A stretch of 64,000 nucleotides of DNA from positions 12,191,561-12,255,560 of the forward strand of contig NC_088775.1 in the NCBI RefSeq assembly GCF_954871325.1, read 5' to 3'. Both the position numbers and the translations under genes were made by a program. This DNA comes from Gordionus sp. m RMFG-2023. Taxonomy: Eukaryota > Nematomorpha > Gordioida > Chordodea > Parachordodidae. This document shows positions 49,308 through 61,300 of the stretch, piece by piece; the stretch's first letter is position 1; each line of letters opens with the position of its first letter. The notes beneath the pieces are model-generated. The model was not told where the DNA came from, did not search any database, and saw nothing but the letters and a program-made list of their open reading frames with translations.

Positions 49308-52300
49308 CTAATTATAAGCATTATTAATTTAAAAAAATATCATCGTTTTTGTATTAGGCAAATTAAACATTTACTTTCATTCCAAGCGCCTCCAATCTTT
49401 TTTCCCTTTTAGCCATTGCGATCTTTTTGCGCTCTAATTTAGTTTGATGCCTGATTTTTTCGATCTTTTTTTTTAAAAAAAAGGGAATCATATAAGAAAT
49501 CATTATAGTGAAAATATTATTGTAAAAAATCCGCCATAGGGAACCCTAAATTAAAAGATGATAAACCTTCCTTAAAACAATAGCGATATATCAATTTTGG
49601 AAATGGGAATTAGTTAATATTTGAACATATTGTGGTGATCATGATAAACTTTTTGTTGGACAGATGGGTCGGTCTGCAATAACGTATTCATGAGAGTTTC
49701 GGCTAGCGTTCCTAAATGGTCCTCTGTTGACGTTTGTTCCAACTTGTGTAACAATTTCAAGAGTGACGTTATATCGGTCTCGATGTCATTCGATTTATCA
49801 TAACTTGTCTCCTGGGCTTCTTCGATATCCTTTTTCAGATTCGGATCCGATTCTTCTTTGCGTTTCCTTTCCGAATCGTTACCATCGGTTTCTTTAGCGG
49901 TGGCAGCAAGATTGGACAGACTGATCAACTTATAGATCCCGGTGAGAATTTTAAGAACGTAGGAAAGAGAGGGAAATTTGGAGGTCACCACGCTTTTCCA
50001 ATCCCCGAACCCGGTCTTGAGCCCCACATATTGTAAGGAGCGGTTTAGGACGCAGTCGTCATTCAGTCTGGTTAAGAAATTCAAAAGTTGGGAGAGAAAG
50101 ATAGGCATAGGGCAAACATTGAATAAGGCTGAGTGGCATTCGCGGAGAAGGGAAACGAATTGGTCGAGAGAAACGGTCGTTTGTGGAGTTTGATTGTTGT
50201 CATATCTTTTTTTTAAAAAATAATCCAATCATTATATACTATTATCAATGATACCTTTTCTATGAATGTATTATGGAGTTGTTTTTTTTTGAGTACCATG
50301 TTTTTTTAAAAAAAAATTGTGATTTCATCTTGAAAGATTTTTTTATGCACTCAAATTACAAAATATTTTCTTATAAAAAATTTATTTGGCATTCTTAGGT
50401 AAAATTTGATAAAAATCTTTCTTCTTTTTAAAGATTTTTTTTAAAGCTCTAAAAAAACAATAATTTTATTAAAATGTGAACCCTTCAAAATCGAGAACTG
50501 GGGTATAATGATCCAATACGGTCTGTATATGATTAGTAGAACCAGTCATAAGATAAGGTAACATTTTGATAATATCTAACTGCAATTGAGGAAGCTTTAA
50601 GTCGGGCTCTTCCAAAAGTTTCAAAAGACGTTGAATTATGTGAGGGCAAGGGTTATACTATTTTTTTAATGAAAATTATAAAAAAATGATGAAAATATGA
50701 TAAAGTAAGAGTTATAAATTTTTTAAATAATATTTCGAAAAGATGTCCTCGAGCTTCATTGAATGCCTATATGTAGCATCCTAGTAAAGCATCATTTCAA
50801 ATAGTGTTATTACTTTTCCGTTTAAATTATGGGAAAGAATGGTTGCCATTATATCCAAGCAGGATCTTAGCAATTTTTCTTGACTTTTCCCTATAGTTTC
50901 CTGGTAGTAGAGACTCGACGTATTTTTGTGGGTTGTAGTCCTAGAAACGTTGATAATTTTTTCTAGCAGATCTAACAAGACGCATATGGTAGAACTTTCT
51001 TGGTCTATGCTGGAGGAAGGCGATAGAATCTCTTCATTTATAAAGATCTCGGATTTCATTAGATATGCTACGATGTTGAGAAGTTGAACGAGCGTGTTTG
51101 ACAGGCTGACTGGATTAACCATATTTTTGAGACTTTGTGGGGTTAATTGTAGAAATGAAAATCAAATAATTAATAATGATGTCATATTATCTAAATATTA
51201 ATAAATTATGCTTTATTCCTTTCTTTTTCTCTCTCTTCCTCCATTTCTTTTATAATATCATCATGAAACAAGATTTGAAAAATTTATTTTTAAAATTATC
51301 TTTACATCCTCAAAAGTTCCTTGTAACATCTCGTATTTTTCAAGATAGCAATGTTCCTTTTTGTCAATTCGTCTAAATCATGATCCAAAATATCGGACTT
51401 AGATTCTTTGAGACCTTTGGCATCGGTACTATTGGATGATGTATCCAAGGAATTCTTCTTTTTCTGGGAAGATTCTCCATTCAGCGTTTCGATAAATTCT
51501 TCGGTGGCGTCTCCGAGCAGTCCTCTAACCCTGTATATTACCAGCATGGTGTCGGAGGAAGGATGAGTCGGTATCCATACCTTGATAAATACGTCCTTAA
51601 TTTTGGATGAATAATTAAATGAACATATATTAATAGGAGTTACTTTTTTTAAAAAACATTTTAATTTATTTGATTCGTTCTAATTTATCGTAAAAATTTA
51701 TCTACCGATATTGAGAGAGACTTTATAAAAAAAAGAAAAAATATATCAATATTTACACGCAACAATAACACTAAAACATCAGATCAAAAAATTACCTTTG
51801 GGGGTGGGGGTGCGGATAAAAGAAAATATTTTCATGATCGATTTATTATTATATCGATAATAACAAAATTGCGATTTAAAAAAACCTTAATGAATATTTT
51901 ATTGATTACATTTATATTTATAAATATATAGGTTAGTGATCTGCATTGGGCCTAATTTTCAAACCTGGTCCGAATTTTTTTTCCTAACAATTTTTTTGTC
52001 CCGAAATAAAAATTATTTGTCCGCCCGGACCAGCGCTAATAAATTTATACATTTTTTTAGGTCCGACCAAGCCCGAGATTAAATTTTTTTTAAAAAAATT
52101 AGGGCTGAGTTTATATTTATAGATATAGTAAAATTATAATAGTTTTATTACTTTAACTAACAAATTTAGGTTCATGATCTTGTTATCGACCAATAGCTCC
52201 ATGCCGCTATCGTCTTCCAAGAGGGCGATCAATTCACAATCCCTGCATATTTTGTTTTTAACATCCCTCATACAAGGGCCCAGGCCTTCCCCAGTCGAAG

Positions 52301-55300
52301 TATAAGGGTTTTCTTGCATTCTTCCCTATTATTTATAAAATATCAAAAAATTTAACATTTAAAACTTTATCGAAAATCAAAAAATAACCTTTTTTTAAAT
52401 ATAAAAATAAAAACATGTCCAAAATATATTTATAGAAAATTTGAAAAAGATTTTGAACATAAATTTTTTTTAGCAACTTATAAAAAAAATGGCGCATGTG
52501 AATAAAAAAATTAATATACCAATGAATAATTCAATATAAATCATAGCAGAAATCAAAATTCCTTAAAAAATAAAAAATAAATTTTTTTAAAAACTTGTAA
52601 ATAATCCTCCTGGTGGACATCTTTCTCAATCACTAAGAAAAATTGATCATTCCCGTGATCCTTCGTTTCCGTTGGCTTAACAAATAATTCTTCCAAAAGT
52701 TCCAAGCAAATAGAAGTTTTGACAAAATCGATACTCTCGCTTCGAGGAACTAGGACATCATGAGCCAAATGATTGACTAGAGCTGGAACGATTTTTTCTA
52801 AACCGTCGTCTTTACCTTAAATAATTATTTCAGATATAAAAAAGAAAAAAGGTTCTAAAATTTAATAAATTTTTTTTAAAAAAAGATAAAGTTATTCCTA
52901 TCCTAAATTCCATAATAATAATGATGGTTCAAGTCAAAATTTTTAAAAATCAGTTATATGAAATATTTAAAAAATAGTTGAACCCCCTTTTTGTCAAAAA
53001 AAAGCAAAATAGCTATAAACTGGTTGCTTGAATGAGTAAATTGTAAAGTTTGTCAATGGTAAAATTCAACGATTTTGATTTTAGGTCAGCTGTCGTTTTC
53101 AATTCTAGGTAGGTGTTGAGAACGAATGGGATATGTTCGATTTGTCTACTATCATCGCAATACATTTCTAACAATTCTTTAAAAGTGTAAAAATAATTGT
53201 AATGATTGTCAGAATGATTCGAGAACTCGGTGGACATCTGTTAAAGTTAATAAGAGCTATTTTTGTTCGAATCTTAAGTTTGAATTGAAAATCATCAGTC
53301 AAACATCGTGTTTCATCTTTAATTTTGAATATCAGAGACATTTATCATGTCCTAACTTTAATATTGTTAAAAAATCATACTTAAATAAAATAATATCTTT
53401 CTTTATTTTCTTCCTTCTTTCCCAGTCAAAATATTTTTAGTAAAATGGGAACTTGTGATAATTATTATAATAACTGATAAAAATGTATAAATAATTTGAA
53501 TTTACCAATCATAGAATGCAGACATTTTTCAAAATGTAAGCTTCGATCGAATGCTATATGTTTTTCTCTTATAATCTATATTTTTTTTAAAGAAAAAAAT
53601 CTTTTTTAGCGAAGGCGCCACATTTAATCGCTCAAAAAAGCACAAAAAACGAAAATCTAAACAGAAACCAAATTGATTATTTCCCGCATTTAAAAAAGTT
53701 TCTATTCTCCCAGATAACTTAAAATTTTTTAAACACATATGTTCAATGGTTTCGATTTTCGATCTTTTTAGAATTTCTAGCACCTCGAGAAATACTATGA
53801 AGTCGGTGATAATTCGATTCTGATATCTGACCTAGGGTCCGATCCGATATCAATTGAATCCGAAGATCTGAGTCTGATAAGATTTTTTTACAATAATATT
53901 ATTGCAAAAAAGGTAACGATATCAAAAGAGTAAAAATCTTAACAGCGAAAGAATAATAAAATGATTTAACATTTGAATTGGGTCCGAGTTTACAAGTACA
54001 AATGGATAGGGCTCTGATTGGTCCGGTTGGATCAGACTCTAATTAGTCCGTGCATAACATTTTAAAATTGTGAGAAGCTTTGGTGGGCTCAGTTTCTATA
54101 TTTTCCTTCTTAATTTTAATTAATTTATCCAAAGAACAAATTATTGAGACGTTTCAAAGTGCAGAAAAAAATACGAGAAATTCTCTTTTTTAATCACAAT
54201 ATAGAGTATATATTTATTATTCTTTTTACTAATGTAATCAAATTTTTTAGGCATTGAAAATCTAAATGTTTAAAATGGTCTTTGGGAGAGTCAATCGGGG
54301 ATTTGAAAAATTTCAATAGGTAATCGAAATACTCGTCGGTGTAATTGGCAAATAGCATGATATCTTGATTCAAAAAGCTGTAATTTAAGTTTTTTTAAAA
54401 AAAAATAAAGTAAATAGTTTCTTTTTTTCTTTCTTCCTTTATATCTTTCTTTCCCGTTCTTCCTTTTATGTCAATGTTTAGCCAGTTAAATGTAAAAAAA
54501 GGAAGTCAATAAAATTTACCTGAGTAGATAATTCAAAACTTGAGGAGAATCCATCTTTTGGTTTAAATTTTTCAAGATGGTAATGGCTAATTGTCTTAGT
54601 TTAGGGTAAGGTGAAAAAAGTAAATTCGTGACCCAACTTTGAGAGTTGATACCTTAAAAATAAGTTTGTGTGCATGGAATGGAGGGGGGGGGGCAATAGT
54701 TAAAATATATTTTGTTTACCAAAATAGGAACCTTTATTTTTTAGGGGGATGGGCTAATTTATATATTTTTTTCAAACTATCGATCAATATTCTGGATATT
54801 TTCAAAAAAAAGTTAAAATAAGTAAATTGATAACCGGAAATATCATTATTATACAAAATAATTATTAAAAATTTGTTTTAACTAATTCTATCAAATCTGT
54901 GTTCCGATTTCTCATCCAAAGTCGCCCAGTAATTTGCGTCGGCATTGTCGTCACGATTTAACCACCTTGTCAAATCGAATCCGTTCGAATGTGGCGGCAA
55001 CGCGTTCGTTTTTAAAGGGGGCCTTTTGATAATATTTTTCTTGGGTTTATCGATCGGTGCTTTATTAGGGGAATTTACTCTTTTTTTTGATTTTTTGAGC
55101 GATTTCGAATCGGGAAGCGAGGAAATTAGATTGACTAAATAACGTCCAACGTGTAAGGTCAATTGTTCGTGAACAAAGGCGGTGACGGGAAGGTATTTAA
55201 CGGAGAAGGCGAATAATCGGATAACTTTTGTATTATAAAATATTTTAATTTTAAGAAAGAATATTACAATATTAAAGGTGACCGACATTCCCTGATATTA

Positions 55301-58300
55301 TTCTCATATTATTAACAATGTATATTCACTACTAGATTGACGATTTAAAAGGTGTATGTATATAAAAAATAGTCAGCTGTAGCGCCATTTTGTGGTTTGC
55401 ACTTCGACTAATTGTATTATTCGTCATTATTTAATGCATATTAATGTCATTTAAAAGTTTTTGTAAATATCTTCACCATATCTAAATCGCGTTTCCCATT
55501 CATCGTCCAAGTAATCCATGTTGTTGATAAGGATAGCGGCGTAGTGCTTAACGTATATCCAAGAATCGTATAACAGGATTTTACTGCTGATATTTTGGAC
55601 GCGATCCTTGTAAATAAGTAAAGGACCCAAGGCAATCTATCAATTAAAATTAAATAAATTTTGGTTAGAATATTTTTGAAAATATTATATCAAATCACCC
55701 CCCCCCCTCCAGCCCCCATACATGAATATATAATGCTACTTGTATCCTTTCGAACATGGATTGATTAATCGATTTTAACAAAGCCCCATTGTTGATAATA
55801 AGATAGGACAAAATTTTTCTGGTGGAATCAAAGTTAAGGAAGGTATTGTAATCGATAAGCTCATCAATGATTCCCTATTATAGTTTAAATATAAAAAAAA
55901 ATACAAGATAATATATCATGTTTTATAAAGGGATTGCTATTTTTTTTATTAGATTCATAATAATTAGTACTTCACTAACAGTTACAAACACACCATTTAT
56001 ATAACGGATAATTATAATGTCTTACCACCTTATAATTTATGACATAAAATCTAACGCAACTTTGCCCTTGGACTACAGAAAAAACTATATATTTTCATCC
56101 CACAGTGTATAATTTTTATGACTATCTAAAATTACCGACACCTTGGTTTCGAGGAGGAGGCCTCCTAGTTAATAAAAAGCCACACCTCAGGGGAAGAAAT
56201 AACTTTGGTCACCGGAGTTCCGGGGATTATATTTCATACAGAGATTATCTTTAGAGACCTGTCTTTCTAACTTATTTTGCATCCCCTGCCCTCAGAAATG
56301 ACCCCACAATTTTCAGTCATTCTTTCTACTTTTTAGAAATAATTTTATTTTAAAAAAATTAAAATTAATGTACAAGTTGCCTACTACGTCAAAATGGGAT
56401 AAAAGCGAAGCGTCGGGATCGGCGCTGGAAAATTTTTTCGCATTTGCAAATTTTAACTAAATGGAGCATTTATATATTTTTTAAAGTATTTCAGTCACGC
56501 TTAATTTATAGTAAACGCGCTATGTAAAAGCGTTGCGTTATTTAACGCTCTCGAAATCAAAGCTGATTCTTCAAGGCGATAATATTTAATAAAAATTATC
56601 TTCTGCTTTTTAAAAAAATTGTATGATGAATTTATTTATTATTTTTTATATGTTTGGCATATTTTTTACCATTGCATTACAACATGTTTTCAAATTTTAT
56701 CATAGCGTTATTATCATATATAACACTACAAATTTATAAATTTATACCTATTTAATGGCTTAATTTTGTAAATAACGCACAGCTTGAACTTAACTCGTTG
56801 ACTATAAGTGAGACCTTATCTTGCATTAACAGTTAGTACGAATTCGCGGTGGAGAATATAGAAATACAGCGTATTTTATATAATTCGCGCTAACTATGAA
56901 TGAAAGCTTAAGCAATATGCAATTAAGCGGACTGTTAATAAATAATTATACTATAACTATTTATATGATGCAATTTGGATAAAGAATAAAATTATTATTT
57001 CCATTTACATTCCTCTTTTTTTTTTCGACAATATAACATCGATTTTCTGTTTCATCAACTTATTTTCCCCTTGAAAATTGGCTCAATAAAATCCCTTTCT
57101 TTGAACTTTTAAAATTATAGAACCAAAATTGTTCCTGTTTAACCAGTGATTTAGATTTTCCATAGATTTTCATCTTGACATTAAACGATAGCTTATATGT
57201 ACTCTATAGATATTAGAACAGTTAGAACAACCAATCAAAATCTCTGAACCTCCAGTTTAAGAAACCCCTCTTGGCGGAAGCTAGATTTTTTCGGTCACCA
57301 TTTCTGGTTCATTTAAATTTCTATGTTAAAAGATTCTTCTACCATTGAAAGCGATTTAAACGCAACAATGCAGGATGATCGCTGAACACAATGATGCGTT
57401 TTATAATCCCCCGATTTTTTGGTCTCCATTTTACGCATAACTTTCGCCCACTCATCAAAGCTTATAAAACAGATGTCAAGCGATAATATACCGTTTCGAT
57501 TAGAAGTCTTTTCACTTCGTCGTTCAATACAAGGGCTTGAATCAACATGAGAATGTGCTCTATCGAAGCGTAGGCGCATCTCAAACAATAATCAGTCGTC
57601 GCATCATAATCTTCAGATTTGTTGAGGATTTCTAAAACTTTGCTAATCAAAAAAATGATAAAGGATATAATGTTGCTAGAGCATTCATAATTCAGGGAAT
57701 AATGAACAAAAGTAATAAGTAAATTATATGATGATGATGTATAGGAAATTAACATTTTATTTTAAAAAAACCTTTCATTAAGTCCATTATCGAATGAAGA
57801 ATTGAGGATTAGCCTGCTAATCTTCAATTCCTTCTTTAGAGAGTTCATTTGGAACATGAGTTTCTGTGATTCCGTATACACAACCTTGCATTCCGTGTGG
57901 TACTTATTATTAAGAATTTGAATCAACTTTTGAGGATCCTTGTCATTTTGCGATGGTATTTTGGTGACATTAGTTGACAGCTATTTTTTTTGTAGAATAA
58001 CAGATTTCAGCTAGTTAAAAATATTTCTCTTTTTCTTTTCTTGCTATCATTCTTATAAATACGGATCAAATAATAAACTAAAATACTTAATTACAATAGT
58101 AAATCCTAAAAAATGTTAATATTTTACCTCCTTATGAGGAGCGTACAACTCGATAGAAGAATTAAGGTTCAGAAAATAATTGGGGTCCCCCAAAAACGTC
58201 AGCATATCACTGATATTAGTCCTGTGCATTTTAATTTGCTTTTGGTATTTTTCGTACTTATCCGTCAAGATTTCGAACTGCGTTATAATCTTTAAAAATA

Positions 58301-61300
58301 TATATGTATGTATAGATAGAAATGAAGTTAATAATCAATCAATCAATATCGATCGATCAAAATAATACATTGATTTTTCGAAATACGATCATCTCGTAGG
58401 AATACTTCTAAATCAATTTATGTTTTTTAATCAATTCTCTTCATTCATTTAAATCAGTTTTTTTTTAAAAAAAAGGGTTCAATTGACCACAATCATTATA
58501 GTTAGATATCATCTTATATAACCAGTGATTTGTTGTACCGTTTTTAATAATAAATATATGCATTATGTAATTAGTGTGTTATTAAAAGTTATAAAAGTAA
58601 CCAGTTGCTGTTATAACCTTGTCTAGTTTAATAAAATTTGAAAATATAGCCTGTGGTTTATATGACGTCAAGTTAGATTTGGTTATAATTTATTTTTTTT
58701 TAAACTCCCAAGATTTTCCTAAACCCTGTGTATCCCAAAATGTTTTTCTATATTGAGCACCTACCCTGTCTTCAATGTTCATTATTACAAGATTTTACTT
58801 TATTATAATAATTTTAAAGTAGTTCTTCTAGTCGTAGGGTAACCAGGATAAAAACATAAATAATCTTTTCAGCTAGGACGCCATTTTATGAAGGTCTCGG
58901 TTGTTATCTAATGCCTGAATACGAAGAACTAATTCATGAATAAAAATTTATTTTTTTAAAAGAAATTAAAATTATTAACATTTTTGTATCCATCCTCGTT
59001 TATTATAGGTTCGGTGACAAAACATTGATGAGAGTTGACCGAATATTCGAATTTCGCGTATTTGCAAAACCCGCAATTAATGCATAAGAAGGGATCTTTG
59101 TCATCATAATTGATGGACCTTTTTTGGATTTAAATTGTTTTAAAAAAAGGTTTAATTAGTACACTTCAATTATTTATAAGGATATTTATATACATCAAAC
59201 AAAAAATATTAGCACCACCATCCATCACATCTTAAAACTCACTTTAAAATAAACCTACGGCTCCAAAATTACAAATAAATTACAAGAAAAAATTTTAAAT
59301 AAAATAAAATTCATAATAAAAACCTGCATTTGCTGCACTGGAAAACGTTTTCCCCGCAATTAGTGCATATTCCCGTGTGAGAGATGACGAGTGTATTACA
59401 CCGAGGGCAACTTACACCTCCATTTCCATTAGAATTTCTGTTTTTAGTTATATTTTTTGTGCATTATGTCGGTGGTTCAGTATATTCAGGGTTATGCTTT
59501 ATCGACCGGGGTTTTTAGCAAATTGTGGAACGCAGTTTAAAATATTTTAAAAACCGATCCCATTTTTGTCGAAATCGTTTTCCGCCAACATGTATAGAAT
59601 ACCTATCCTACGAATTTCAGACAATTCTGCCGTGAATTTTTGAAACTACACTTTTCACGTGGTACATATTTTATAAGTGTTGTAATCAATGATGTATATA
59701 TACTACTAAATTGGTGATTCATTCATTAAACGCATTCATAAGTGTCTACACATATGAGTCAGTTGAAACGTTATTTTGTAGTTTGCACGTCGATTAAATG
59801 CACTAATGTGCATTCATACAATAATTAATAAAGGCTATTAATCAAAGTGCAAGTCACAAAATGGCACTACAGCTGGGTCCTATGTATGGACACTTAATTA
59901 ACGAATCGGCAATTTAAAAGTATATATATACACCATTAGCTGTAATACGATTCCGACAATATGTCTTGCAAAATAAATTTCTAAACCGAGAGCTATAAAG
60001 TATTTAAGTTTTAAAAAAAAATTCGAAAAAACCCAGGATTTATTACGTCTCTAAACGACATTACAAAATACATTCGTCTAAAATATCAAATTTTTCCTTC
60101 TAAAAGCTGTGTCCAAAATATTTTAAAAAAAATTAAATTCATAAAACTTTTGAAACTTTTAATAGAAATAAATAAATAATCTATTTATAAAAATAAAAAC
60201 ATGTCTAAACATAATTCTAGAAAAATTTATGAAATAACTTACGATTTTAATTAAAATTCTAAAATTTTAGAAGCGAAATTTTTAAAAAAGATTTTGGACA
60301 TAGCCCAAAACATATATTTCTAAAAATGTGCTTATAGAACATGAAATAAAATGAAAAGCTTAGAAAGTAGATTTTTAAAAACTCACGCTGCATTGTGATT
60401 CGGTGATTCGTGAAAGGAATCGTAAAGGATTTTAACGTTACAAGCTAGCACGGGAAAAGGAAAATCGGTTTTTAACCTATTTATAATATATATATTCTTT
60501 AAAAGAACACAAATGGCAGAGGTGCTAAAGGATCTATACAAAATGTGGTGTATCGGGATACACTTTCATAAAGAATATTGGTATCTGAATCAAGATAAGT
60601 TTTAACGATATATCGATACCTAGATCCAGTTGAAAAGTATTTTCAACAACTCTGATAGAAGTATTACACAATGGTTACCGGTTGCCACCATAAAACTATT
60701 TTTTGGCCATTTTTATAGAATAAGTTAAGCTGTTACGTAGAAAAGGGAAGGGCAGGAAATTCACTCCACTTGATAAATTTGTTTAAATATCATTTTAAAA
60801 TAAATTTTTAACAAATTATACCTATACCGCCTTCTCCCTACATTCTCCCTTAAAAAAATAAATACTATAATTTCATATTTTTCAAGCATAAAAAAGTTTA
60901 TTAAAATTAAGAGTAACTAATAATGTTGAGAATTAAGGCTATTTTTATTCAAATTAGTCATATAAATTAATATCCAAACATAAATTAATCAATAAATATA
61001 ATATGTGGAGATTATTACAAATATCGTTTTGTGATTCAGTAATCGTAATAGGTATATTTTAGATAATGATATGAACGTCAGGCGTTAAAATGATCAGATG
61101 GCCGATAATATTACATTACTTGATTGGTTGATTTAAATCGAAGCGCGCAAATATCCGCAGTAGCTATCAAATATTTTTTTTGCACTGATAAATGGAAACC
61201 CCAGACAAAGACGGGAAAATCATGTTATTTCGATGATGTATGTTAGAAGGGCAGTAACAATCAGTAAAATATAGGCCACGCCCCGGCTAGTGGGCTTAAA

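Noticed and set aside
49978-50193. 71-codon plus-strand frame opposite a UBR4 exon
   Set aside because: Antisense shadow of the conserved exon 49650-50205; likewise 54945-55142, 58113-58295 and 23729-23926 are shadows of real exons.
53177-53237. ATG-initiated extension [10 protein letters not shown] of a UBR4 frame, with an AG just before it
   Set aside because: It recalls vertebrate LSTDLQQ by chance, but its phase 0 cannot join the preceding exon, which ends in phase 1. The acceptor at 53177-53178 restores phase and alignment.
53529-53783. 84-codon minus-strand frame
   Set aside because: It overlaps the true 70-nt exon 53506-53575 in another frame and has no similarity to UBR4.
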